The notes under the pieces were generated by a model. It worked only from the letters and a program-made list of their open reading frames with translations, was not told the origin of the DNA and searched no databases. From the NCBI GenBank assembly GCA_018242765.1, contig JAFEBH010000004.1, forward strand, positions 1-64,000: 64,000 nt of DNA, written 5' to 3'. Origin of the DNA: Nitrospira sp. GTDB taxonomy: Bacteria > Nitrospirota > Nitrospiria > Nitrospirales > Nitrospiraceae. Positions 43,853 through 51,977 of the stretch are shown in pieces (position 1 is the first letter of the stretch; the number at the start of each line of letters is the position of its first letter). The position numbers and the translations under genes are program-made.

Positions 43853-44650
43853 GTGATGCTCACTTCCAGTTTCATCTTCTTGCCGGGCGTCGGTCCTGTC
43901 ACGGAACGCCGCTGGTGGCAGGATGGGGTGCTGACCTGGAACCATTTCCTCGCACAACCTACGATCTCCGGACTCTCGACGGCTCGAAAACGCTGGTACG
44001 ATGATGAACTCCGCGCGGCACACTCGCTCGCGGAACAGGGCCAGTTTCGTCAATTGGCCTCGCGCTTTCCGCGACGTGAACATTGGCGGCTCTATGAAAC
44101 GTGTCGTTCTCGCGCAGGCTATCTGGACATCGAAACCACGGGCACGTCGCCGGAGAAAGGTGATATCACAGTCGTTGGGCTGCATCACCACGGACACACG
44201 CTCAGTCTTGTACGCGGTGAGACCCTCACAGCTGAATGCCTACAGGCCGAGCTTGATCACTGCGACCTCCTCGTCACGTTTTTTGGGTCCCGGTTTGATA
44301 TTCCCTATCTTTGTGCTAAGTTTCCCGAACTCCGTCTTCCCCCATGGCACTTTGATCTCTGTTTTGCCGCTCGCCGGCTTGCATTACGGGGAGGACTCAA
44401 GCAGATTGAACAGGAATTCGGTATCGAGCGCAACGGATCAATCCAGGGATTGGATGGATGGGACGCAGTTCGGCTTTGGTCGCAATGGGTTCATGGGGAC
44501 AAGATCGCGCGTGACCAACTCTTGGCTTACAATCGAGCAGACACTGAACATCTTGTGCTCTTGGCAGATCGTTTTGCAGAGGATTTAATGACTCAATTTG
44601 GCCCCTCCTCCGTTGCGTGCTCCACCTTTCACCCAGCCTACACCCGATGA
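43853..44650 (+). CDS. YprB-type RNase H-like 3'-5' exonuclease
   Basis: A 264-265-residue protein with an N-terminal helix-hairpin-like segment FLPGVGPVTERRWWQDGV, followed by a DEDD exonuclease fold of the YprB/RNase_H_2 family. Acidic residues lie in LDIETTG, in FGSRFDIPYL and in YNRADTEHL. Family members are predicted DNA or RNA exonucleases. GTG 43853 or ATG 43856 is the start; no ribosome site. The stop overlaps the start of the phosphatase gene (ATGA), so the two are translationally coupled. Confidence 0.85.
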   Translation: MMLTSSFIFLPGVGPVTERRWWQDGVLTWNHFLAQPTISGLSTARKRWYDDELRAAHSLAEQGQFRQLASRFPRREHWRLYETCRSRAGYLDIETTGTSPEKGDITVVGLHHHGHTLSLVRGETLTAECLQAELDHCDLLVTFFGSRFDIPYLCAKFPELRLPPWHFDLCFAARRLALRGGLKQIEQEFGIERNGSIQGLDGWDAVRLWSQWVHGDKIARDQLLAYNRADTEHLVLLADRFAEDLMTQFGPSSVACSTFHPAYTR

Positions 44651-45396
44651 GCGCATGGATCGGCATCGGCCGAAGCGAAACCGGTCTGGTGCGGACGTCA
44701 AATCAGGATGCCTTTGCCGTCATCGACCACACAGGACTGTGGGCCGTCGCAGACGGAATGGGTGGTCACGCGGGCGGTGGGGTCGCAGCCCAAACGGCCA
44801 TCTCGACGGTGCAGGCCCAAGCCGCGTTCGCACAGGAGCAGCTCCGGAGTGGATCTGTCTCTCCGATCGAGGTGTTGACCGCGTTGATCAACCGCGCGCA
44901 CGAAGCCATTTTGGCTCGGGCCCGCGCCCAACCGAAGCTCAAGGGGATGGGGACTACCCTCGTGCTGCTGATGGTCATCCCTGATCAAACCTCCATGGCA
45001 TACGTGACCCACATTGGCGATAGTCGTGCCTACCGGTTTCGAGCCGGGATACTCACTCCGCTGACCAAAGATCATTCGTTGATTGAAAAATACCTCGAGC
45101 GCGGCATTCTCACTCCGGAAACAGCAAAAACCCATCCCGAGCGACATGTCCTGACTCGCGCCCTTGGCGTCACGGCAACAGCGAACCCCACGATCGCCGG
45201 GTGTGCGATGCAGGAAGACGATCTCGTCGTGCTCTGCTCGGATGGCCTGACAAAGATGTTAGAGGATCAGGATATTCAACACGTGCTTTGCGCCGGCGAT
45301 CGCAGCCCCGTCAGTGCCTGTGACCGCTTGATCGCCGCCGCACTCGATCGTGGCGGCGAGGATAACATCACGGTCGTCGTCGTTGCCCATCGATAA
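44647..45396 (+). CDS. PP2C-family serine/threonine phosphatase
   Basis: A 249-residue PPM phosphatase. The metal-binding and catalytic motifs are all visible: RTSNQDAFAV, VADGMGGHAGG near residue 40, THIGDSRAYRFR near 120, CSDGLTKML and RGGEDNITVVVV at the end. Bacterial members of this size (Stp1/PstP type) reverse Hanks-type kinase phosphorylation. No kinase gene is adjacent. It begins within the stop of the exonuclease gene. Confidence 0.94.
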   Translation: MSAWIGIGRSETGLVRTSNQDAFAVIDHTGLWAVADGMGGHAGGGVAAQTAISTVQAQAAFAQEQLRSGSVSPIEVLTALINRAHEAILARARAQPKLKGMGTTLVLLMVIPDQTSMAYVTHIGDSRAYRFRAGILTPLTKDHSLIEKYLERGILTPETAKTHPERHVLTRALGVTATANPTIAGCAMQEDDLVVLCSDGLTKMLEDQDIQHVLCAGDRSPVSACDRLIAAALDRGGEDNITVVVVAHR

Positions 45397-45415
45397 GCCG
45401 CTAACGACTTCGTTG

Positions 45416-45444
45416 TTGACAAGACCCCCCAGGGCGTGTACGTT
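45416..45444 (+). promoter_or_regulatory. Candidate sigma-70 promoter of the SnoaL-like/PHM-like pair
   Basis: A perfect -35 TTGACA (45416-45421) and a weak -10 TACGTT (45439-45444) are separated by 17 bases. The predicted start is about 45451; the coding start is 45490 with GAGGGAG upstream. Confidence 0.5.
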
Positions 45445-45489
45445 CCCACATCACCTAATCAAATTCGTTACACTGAGGGAGTCCTTAAT

Positions 45490-46368
45490 ATGCGCCAACC
45501 GGCGTCGTTTATTCTTGCAATTTTTGTCTTTCTTCTCCACTTCGCCACCAGCTCCTGGGCTGCAGACCCCTCAGATCCCGAGACCGCCATTCGCCTGATG
45601 ATACGTGCGAACGCTGAGAAAGACCTTCCCACTCTATCACGCCTCATGGCACACGATGCCGATATCGTCAGCTATACCGTCGGTGGTCGCAAATATGTTG
45701 GCTGGCCGGACTTTGAGCGGGAGATGCGTGAGGAGTTCGTCAACGCACAGAAAATCGAAATCCCTATCACTGAATTAAAGGTCTGGACAAAAGGCGATCT
45801 CGCCTGGTTTGCCATGGAAGTCGACTATATCCGCTATGTCGGTGAGGGATCAGCCGTCAAGAGAACGGTGCTTCCGTTACGAGAAACCGGTATTCTTGAG
45901 CGTCGTGCTGGACGCTGGCAGCTACTATCCTGGCATGAGTCATTTCGATCCGCTCAACTCGGTGGCCCACTTGCGTCACCATCAGCAGCCGCAACAGGAT
46001 CACAAAAGCTCGTCAGTACCGCTCCCGCTGCAATGCCGGATGTCAGTGGAGAATGGGACATTCTCGAAGTGGAAGATGAAAAACGCTACAAAGCGACCCT
46101 CGACAAGAATGGAAATGGCCCTTACACCCAACAAGGCGGACGATTCGTCACCACCAAGATTGAGAACCGCCTCTGGCAAGGCACCTGGTATCAGCCTGGT
46201 AACGATCGCGAGGGTGGGTTTGAGGTGCTCCTCTCCGAAGACGGGAAGGAGGCGAAAGGAATCTGGTGGTACACACGAGTCGACACCAGAAAAAATATTC
46301 CGCCTAAGGAACACGGCGGTACCTATCACTGGAAGAAAGCGCCATCATCACCGGCCAGTACCCAATGA
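45490..46368 (+). CDS. Exported NTF2/SnoaL-like protein with a C-terminal beta-domain
   Basis: A 292-residue protein from ATG 45490, with GAGGGAG upstream, and a signal peptide (about residues 1-24, FILAIFVFLLHFATSSWA). Residues 25-155 are an NTF2-like (DUF4440/SnoaL) domain: TAIRLMIRANAEKDLPTLSR, with WFAMEVDYIRYVGE. Residues 185-285 read VSGEWDILEVEDEKRYKATL and VLLSEDGKEAKGIWWYTR, a beta-rich lipocalin-like part. Ligand unknown. It precedes the copper-monooxygenase-like gene and is probably co-transcribed; a frame of that gene even overlaps its stop. Confidence 0.7.
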   Translation: MRQPASFILAIFVFLLHFATSSWAADPSDPETAIRLMIRANAEKDLPTLSRLMAHDADIVSYTVGGRKYVGWPDFEREMREEFVNAQKIEIPITELKVWTKGDLAWFAMEVDYIRYVGEGSAVKRTVLPLRETGILERRAGRWQLLSWHESFRSAQLGGPLASPSAAATGSQKLVSTAPAAMPDVSGEWDILEVEDEKRYKATLDKNGNGPYTQQGGRFVTTKIENRLWQGTWYQPGNDREGGFEVLLSEDGKEAKGIWWYTRVDTRKNIPPKEHGGTYHWKKAPSSPASTQ

Positions 46369-46448
46369 ATCAACCAGCTTCCTCTGTGGTCAATCGACAA
46401 ATCGGAGTCCGGTCCAATATCATCGTTTCACTTCCTCTGGGAGGTCTT

Positions 46449-47450
46449 ATGTTCAGATCCCTCATGCTGTTTCTTGCAACCTTTTTCCTGATCTCATCGG
46501 CCTATGCAGATGGGGGGCATGATCACCACGCCATTCCCACACTGAAAAAGCAGGTCGGTTCAAAGATCGCCTATGGAGAGAACACGGCGACCTTGACCTT
46601 TGGTCCTATCGATCTTCCAACAGGCCATGGTGAAGGTGATATGGGCGATTCCATGCCTCGGTTCTACTTTCAACTCCCAGAGGACAAGTACCTCATCGGC
46701 TTCAAGTCAGCTCTTTCTACGGTTGAAGGGAAGGAATTGCCCAGAAACTACCTGCATCACATTTTGATGATTAACAACAGCCAGCCTAGCATTTCCTGTC
46801 CCGGAGAACCGCTCTTTTTTGGAGGAGCCGGACTGGAAATGGCTGAGACCCACTTCCCGGAGGGATACGGAGTCAAGCTTGAGAAGAACGACAAGCTTAT
46901 GACGGTCGTGGCCTTCTATCATGGTGCACCGCCAACGAAAAACGTCATCGCAACGTTCACTATGTATTTTGCTCCCAAGGCCAAACCCGTCCAAGCGATG
47001 AACATCTATCAGGTCGGGGTCAACATCGTATGCTTTACCAAGTTTGGTGATCGTCCATCCGACCAGACCGATGAGGGAATTGAGATTCGGCATGGCGTTC
47101 AGGTCCATACGGCACCGCTGAAGTTTTCAGCAAGCGGATGCGTGAAGTTCGCCTATCCACACGGTCACGACGAGTTGTTAATGATTGCACTGGAGAATAA
47201 AACGAAAAAACAAACCCTTCTTCGGACGGTACCGGATGTTGAACGGGACGGAACCCTCCGTGAATTTCTTCCCCATCAGGTCTATCGAGATCCCCAGGGG
47301 TTTCCAATCAGTAAGGATGATGATTACGAAATGGTGATGGTTCATCATCATCCCCTTCAGAAAACTGAGCTCCAGCATGGGATGGGGAACTACTTACTGT
47401 ACATGACGCCCGGTGCTTGCCCAGCACAAAGCGCCTCTGTCACCCAGTAG
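46449..47450 (+). CDS. Exported PHM-like copper protein (type II copper monooxygenase fold)
   Basis: A 333-residue secreted protein (signal peptide 1-20, FLATFFLISSAYA) starting at ATG 46449 behind GGGAGG. Its layout follows the catalytic core of peptidylglycine alpha-hydroxylating monooxygenase: H103-H104 in NYLHHILM, H158 in VVAFYHGAP, H238-x-H240 in AYPHGHDEL and M312 in HGMGNYLLYM. The matching ligands in rat PHM are H107, H108, H172, H242, H244 and M314, from memory. An extra HDHH lies after the signal peptide. Plant-type SURNod19 proteins share parts of this pattern. An upstream ATG at 46365 gives a long unconserved leader. Substrate unknown. Confidence 0.6.
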   Translation: MFRSLMLFLATFFLISSAYADGGHDHHAIPTLKKQVGSKIAYGENTATLTFGPIDLPTGHGEGDMGDSMPRFYFQLPEDKYLIGFKSALSTVEGKELPRNYLHHILMINNSQPSISCPGEPLFFGGAGLEMAETHFPEGYGVKLEKNDKLMTVVAFYHGAPPTKNVIATFTMYFAPKAKPVQAMNIYQVGVNIVCFTKFGDRPSDQTDEGIEIRHGVQVHTAPLKFSASGCVKFAYPHGHDELLMIALENKTKKQTLLRTVPDVERDGTLREFLPHQVYRDPQGFPISKDDDYEMVMVHHHPLQKTELQHGMGNYLLYMTPGACPAQSASVTQ

Positions 47451-47463
47451 CTTGACTTTTACG

Positions 47464-47492
47464 GGAGGCCGGCTTGTATCAGGCCGGTCTCC
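47464..47492. terminator. Hairpin after the PHM-like gene
   Basis: Arms GGAGGCCGGC (47464-47473) and GCCGGTCTCC (47483-47492) pair over 10 positions with one G:T, around a 9-base loop. There is no T-run, so it may be a processing or rho-related structure rather than a classic terminator. Confidence 0.45.
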
Positions 47493-47677
47493 CCACATCT
47501 CCGCTCTCCTGCTCAATTCCAGCTAACCTCTGAACTTCGCAGTACCCCTCACTGCTTCAACGCGTCCCCTTCAGAACATCCCGAACTGTCTCTTGCTCAA
47601 AATTCCAAATCCTTTGGTAGAACCGGAACCTGACTTGTATACTGATAGAACCTAGGTTTCATACCTACTATTTTCAA

Positions 47678-48952
47678 GTGATGATAACACCTACATCAGC
47701 TCAAACCAATTCCGCGTCAGCCCGTCAACAGTCGATTCAGACACTGACACGTTTTCTACAAGAGATCGGACACCCGACAAGTCTGACGCGCCTGGCCGAC
47801 CAAATTCTCTTGAACTTCTCTGAGATCGCTGGCTATCCACAGGGCTCACTGTTCCTCTCAGAACCCGAGCATCACCACTTTCGTCAGACGCATACGTTCG
47901 GACAGGTGGAAACCACTGTGGCTCCTTCAGTCATGGATGCTGACCATCCCTTGGTCGAAACTCTTGCCCTACACCAGCACATTTTCGACAGGCTCACACC
48001 AACCCTTGTCCCACGCTCGAAACACTCAGATGACATGACGGATGCCCTACCAGGTCCCCATACCCTCGCAGTCCCGCTCATCACGCATGGAATGCTGATC
48101 GCGTTCGCATTACTTCATGCTCCGACCGCACACCCGACACTCTCACCCCTAACCAGCGAACTCCTTGCCGCGATGGCTCAAGGTGCTGCCAATGCACTTG
48201 ATTCACTCCTGATCTATGAAGATCTCCGCCAATCCCAATCCCTCATGCGCCGAACCGACCGGTTGCGCTCACTGGAAATCATCGCTGGCGGTTTTGCTCA
48301 CGAAATCCGGAACCCGTTAACGTCGATTAAGACCTTTATTCAGCTGGCTCCCGAGCGGAAGGATGATAGCCAATTTATCGGCGAGTTCAGCCTCATTGTC
48401 CTTGAGGACGTCAATCGGATCGAACGATTGATCCAAGAAATTCTTGATTACGCTCGCTACATGGAACCACAGATGACCGACGAGGACTTGAATGACATCG
48501 TCACCTCGTGCCTCTACTTCATCCAAGTCAAGGCAGACAGTCGAGGGATCAAGATTGAAAAACAGTTGGCGCCCGAGCTTCCTCGTGGCATGCTGGATCG
48601 GCAGCAAATCAAACAGGTGCTTTTGAATCTCCTATTGAACGCCCTCGATGCTATTGGTGAGGGACCTGGGAGTATTCGGGTACGGACACATCAATTCCAA
48701 AAACCTGCGGGCCCCCTCCTCATGCAGATTGACATCGAAGATACTGGACATGGAATTGCGCCCGAGAACCTTGAGCACATTTTTGATCCATTCTTTACGA
48801 CCAGACATACAAGCACGATGAATGCTGGAACCGGACTGGGCTTAACCATCGCACACCAGATCATCCATGAGCATCACGGCGATATCCACGTAACCAGTAC
48901 CGTAGGTCAAGGAACGACGTTCCGCATTACTCTTCCCGCACTTCGTCAGTAG
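47678..48952 (+). CDS. GAF-domain sensor histidine kinase
   Basis: A soluble kinase of about 423 residues. Residues 15-170 are a GAF-like sensor region without membrane segments. Residues 200-270 hold the dimerisation/phosphoacceptor H-box (GGFAHEIRNPLTSIK). The HATPase follows with N-box NLLLNALDAI, DTGHGIAPE, FFTTR and GTGLGLTIAH. GTG 47678 or ATG 47681 starts it. The response regulator gene begins 18 bases later, so they form an NtrB/NtrC-like two-component pair with a cytoplasmic signal. Confidence 0.92.
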   Translation: MMITPTSAQTNSASARQQSIQTLTRFLQEIGHPTSLTRLADQILLNFSEIAGYPQGSLFLSEPEHHHFRQTHTFGQVETTVAPSVMDADHPLVETLALHQHIFDRLTPTLVPRSKHSDDMTDALPGPHTLAVPLITHGMLIAFALLHAPTAHPTLSPLTSELLAAMAQGAANALDSLLIYEDLRQSQSLMRRTDRLRSLEIIAGGFAHEIRNPLTSIKTFIQLAPERKDDSQFIGEFSLIVLEDVNRIERLIQEILDYARYMEPQMTDEDLNDIVTSCLYFIQVKADSRGIKIEKQLAPELPRGMLDRQQIKQVLLNLLLNALDAIGEGPGSIRVRTHQFQKPAGPLLMQIDIEDTGHGIAPENLEHIFDPFFTTRHTSTMNAGTGLGLTIAHQIIHEHHGDIHVTSTVGQGTTFRITLPALRQ

Positions 48953-48970
48953 CACCAAAGAGGAACCTTT

Positions 48971-50401
48971 GTGGAAAGCGTCATTGCAAAAAAGCGGCTG
49001 TTATTGATCGACGACGAGGCCCGTGTGCGCGCCTCACTGAAAATGGTGCTGGAACCGCTCTACGACATCGCCCAAGCGGGTGACGGTCCTGAGGGCCTCG
49101 ACATCTTCCGTAAAGAGGACCCTGACTTGGTCCTGCTCGACATCGTACTGCCGGGCACCGACGGTCTCGCAGTACTCCAGATGCTCAGGACAGAGCGGAA
49201 ATCTACTCCTGTGATTATGCTCACCGGCACAAAATCCGTAAAAACAGCTGTAGATGCGATGAAGTTGGGGGCAGCTGACTACCTCTCAAAACCGTTTGAT
49301 GTCGATGAGCTGCGAATCATAATCGACCGTGTCTTGAACTCTTCGGAGTTGGAGCAGGAAGTCACCCAATTGCGTGCCCAAGTCGCCAAGCGATACGCGT
49401 TTCACAATCTGATTGGAAAAAGTGCGGGCATGCAGGAGATCTACTCAAAAATCGAGCAAGTTGCTGACAGCCGAACCACCGTACTCATTACCGGGGAAAG
49501 TGGAACCGGCAAAGAGTTGGTCGCCAAAGCCTTGCACTACAACAGTTCCCGCCGAGAGCGTCCGTTTGTTGCACTCAACTGCGCCGCGCTCCCCGAGACG
49601 CTGATTGAAAGCGAGCTGTTCGGCCACGAAAAAGGAGCGTTTACGGACGCCACTGCCCGACGCGTCGGACAATTTGAGCTTGCCAATACCGGAACCTTGT
49701 TCCTTGACGAAATCGGCGATCTCAGTCCAGTCACACAAGCCAAGTTATTGCGTGTCATTCAGGAACGAGAGTTTACGAGAATCGGCGGAGTCCAACCAAT
49801 TAAAGTTGATGTCCGTATCGTCGCGGCAACAAACAAGAACCTTGATGAACTTGTCCGAAAGGGGCTATTTCGGGAAGATCTCTACTATCGAATCAACGTC
49901 ATCTCTCTCTACCTTCCTCCTCTTCGTGAACGTGGCGAAGATATTCCCTTGATCGCCAACCATTTCCTGGAGAAACGGTTAGAGGAAGCACAGCGCCCCC
50001 CCATTGAATTCGGGAAAGAGGCGTTGGAACTCCTAGCTCATTATCCCTGGCCAGGCAATGTGCGTGAGTTGGAAAATTTTATTGAGCAGGCATTCATCTG
50101 GTCTCAACATGCCACGGAAATTACCCCAGAGCATTTGCCGACTTCGATGAAAAACACCTCGCGTTCACCATCCCTCCGCGACGATACCCTTGCTGGCCGA
50201 ATGTCGCTCGAGAAAGCTGTGATGGAGTTTGAACGAGAAATTATTCTGGATGCCTTGCAGCGAACCAACTATGTCCAGACTCATGCTGCTCATCTACTGG
50301 GAATCAGTCGTCGAATGCTCAAATATCGAATGGATACACTTGGGATCGGACGACCAGACAATTCAACTAGTAAGGATTCAGAACCTCAACAGCAAGAATG
50401 A
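48971..50401 (+). CDS. Sigma-54-dependent response regulator (NtrC family)
   Basis: A 476-residue enhancer-binding activator: receiver domain (1-120, phospho-Asp in LVLLDIVLPG), AAA+ domain with Walker A GESGTGKELVAKAL near 170, the sigma-54 contact loop GAFTDA (Asp where most members have Gly), Walker B LFLDEIGDLS, and a C-terminal Fis-type helix-turn-helix (THAAHLLGISRRMLKYRM). GTG start with AGAGGAAC upstream. Partner of the GAF kinase. Likely targets include the sigma-54-type promoters noted at 31744 and 50551. Confidence 0.93.
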   Translation: MESVIAKKRLLLIDDEARVRASLKMVLEPLYDIAQAGDGPEGLDIFRKEDPDLVLLDIVLPGTDGLAVLQMLRTERKSTPVIMLTGTKSVKTAVDAMKLGAADYLSKPFDVDELRIIIDRVLNSSELEQEVTQLRAQVAKRYAFHNLIGKSAGMQEIYSKIEQVADSRTTVLITGESGTGKELVAKALHYNSSRRERPFVALNCAALPETLIESELFGHEKGAFTDATARRVGQFELANTGTLFLDEIGDLSPVTQAKLLRVIQEREFTRIGGVQPIKVDVRIVAATNKNLDELVRKGLFREDLYYRINVISLYLPPLRERGEDIPLIANHFLEKRLEEAQRPPIEFGKEALELLAHYPWPGNVRELENFIEQAFIWSQHATEITPEHLPTSMKNTSRSPSLRDDTLAGRMSLEKAVMEFEREIILDALQRTNYVQTHAAHLLGISRRMLKYRMDTLGIGRPDNSTSKDSEPQQQE

Positions 50402-50550
50402 CACACACCTCTACAAGAACGACACAGTTTTACACATGTTATAACCATGGATAAGTATTCAATATTTCAAAAATTTATCTTTAGTTCATATATATAGTAT
50501 GTCAATAAAATAGATGCCGCATATATTGATTCGCGTATAAATTATTGATA

Positions 50551-50567
50551 AGGAACACTTTTTGCTT
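50551..50567 (+). promoter_or_regulatory. Possible sigma-54 promoter of the RpfG-type gene
   Basis: AGGAACACTTTTTGCTT has GG (50552-50553) and GC (50564-50565) exactly 10 bases apart and a good -12 box TTGCTT; the -24 box AGGAAC differs from TGGCAC at two places. It lies in an AT-rich stretch (50440-50590) between the NtrC-type gene and the RpfG-type gene. Confidence 0.4.
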
Positions 50568-50598
50568 ATTTTTTCTAGATACTTCTAGTATAGGTCGG

Positions 50599-51726
50599 AT
50601 GACAGCCTCTACCCAACCTCCTACAAGACCGACGGTTCTCATCATTGATGATGAGGTGGGCCCGCGAGACGCATTGAAAGTCGTTCTTAGCCCATTATTC
50701 ACCATTCACTGTGCCGAGAATGCCAGAAAGGCACTTGACCTCCTCCGAAAAGAGTCGATTGACCTTATTACCCTCGATCAAAAACTGCCTGATTGCCAAG
50801 GCCTAGAGCTCCTTCAAGAGATCAAGCTCAATTATCCCGCCATAGAGGTTGTGATTGTGACAGGATACGGCAGCCTGAAATCTGCGATGGAAGGCATTCG
50901 CCACGGAGCGGCAGGTTACTTACTCAAGCCGTTTAACGCACACGAACTGACCACACTCATTCAGCAGACGATCGAAAAGAAACGCCGACTAGATTTTCTT
51001 CGGCGATATCTCCACAGCTCACCGAAGCTGTGGGGGCCTCCGGAACAGCGGATCTCTTCGTGGGATACTCTCCAAACAGAACACCTCTCATTCTCTCCCA
51101 CCCATGAAGCCGTTGCTGCAATGCCCTCGCACGATGATATGAGACTGCTTCCGTTATTCTCCGACATCCTTGAAGCAACCGACCGTCAATTATTGAATCA
51201 TTCCAGTCGTGTAAGTTTCTATGCCACGTTAATGGCGGCTCGACTCAATTTACCCCTTGCTGACCAAAAGGCCTTGGCACTGGGAGCATTTCTCCATGAC
51301 ATTGGGAAAACGAGCCTTCCTCACTATCAGTTTGCTGAGGATCAAGTCCTCCCATCGCGAGAACCAGTCGTGTGCCCTGAACATCCGGTCAACGGGGCTC
51401 GAATGCTTGAGTTTCTAGGGCTACCAACCGAGGTCGGACAGATTATTGCCGCTCACCATGAACGATGGGATGGACACGGCTATCCTCAGGGACTTCAGGG
51501 TGCAGAGATTCCTCTCCTGGCCCGTATTGTCGGTATGGCGCAATTATTTGACCACTTGACTGCAGATGCTCCAGGACGTTCTCCTCTTTCCGTTGAACAG
51601 GCGATTCGACAGATCGCAGACCCATCACTGATGCAATTCGACCCGCAGCTCCTGGAACTGTTCATCGATGTTGTCAAGGAGTCGACTGTCTCGAACCCGG
51701 CCATGGCTGCTGTTCCAGCTGCTTAA
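50599..51726 (+). CDS. RpfG-type response regulator with HD-GYP phosphodiesterase domain
   Basis: A 375-residue two-domain protein from ATG 50599: receiver (residues 10-125, with phospho-Asp in ITLDQKLPDC), a linker (130-190), and an HD-GYP domain with GAFLHDIGKTSLP and AHHERWDGHGYPQG. It probably degrades c-di-GMP in response to phosphorylation. It is separated by about 200 AT-rich bases from the NtrC-type regulator and may be its target. Third HD-GYP protein in the window. Confidence 0.9.
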   Translation: MTASTQPPTRPTVLIIDDEVGPRDALKVVLSPLFTIHCAENARKALDLLRKESIDLITLDQKLPDCQGLELLQEIKLNYPAIEVVIVTGYGSLKSAMEGIRHGAAGYLLKPFNAHELTTLIQQTIEKKRRLDFLRRYLHSSPKLWGPPEQRISSWDTLQTEHLSFSPTHEAVAAMPSHDDMRLLPLFSDILEATDRQLLNHSSRVSFYATLMAARLNLPLADQKALALGAFLHDIGKTSLPHYQFAEDQVLPSREPVVCPEHPVNGARMLEFLGLPTEVGQIIAAHHERWDGHGYPQGLQGAEIPLLARIVGMAQLFDHLTADAPGRSPLSVEQAIRQIADPSLMQFDPQLLELFIDVVKESTVSNPAMAAVPAA

Positions 51727-51977
51727 CAGACTACTGACCAAAGCTGCCGGTGGCGGCCCCACATTGTTCAGGGACTCACCGTACGGTCTTGGCAAAGGTT
51801 TGTTGACACAAGCGATGGGTGGGTGAAAATGGCATACGACTCCCCCCTTCGCTCCTTTCGGCCTTGCCAGATGGCCTTTTGGGACAACCTGCTGGACAAC
51901 TAGATCTGGGGCAGCCACCATGAGCCCCGTATCATTTGGGAAAGCGACGGGGGTTATATTAATTAACACCTGCTAAG

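Noticed and set aside
51625..51969. 114-residue minus-strand frame between the RpfG-type gene and recN
   Set aside because: Half of it is antisense to the RpfG-type gene and the rest has no conserved character; the region lies between convergent genes.
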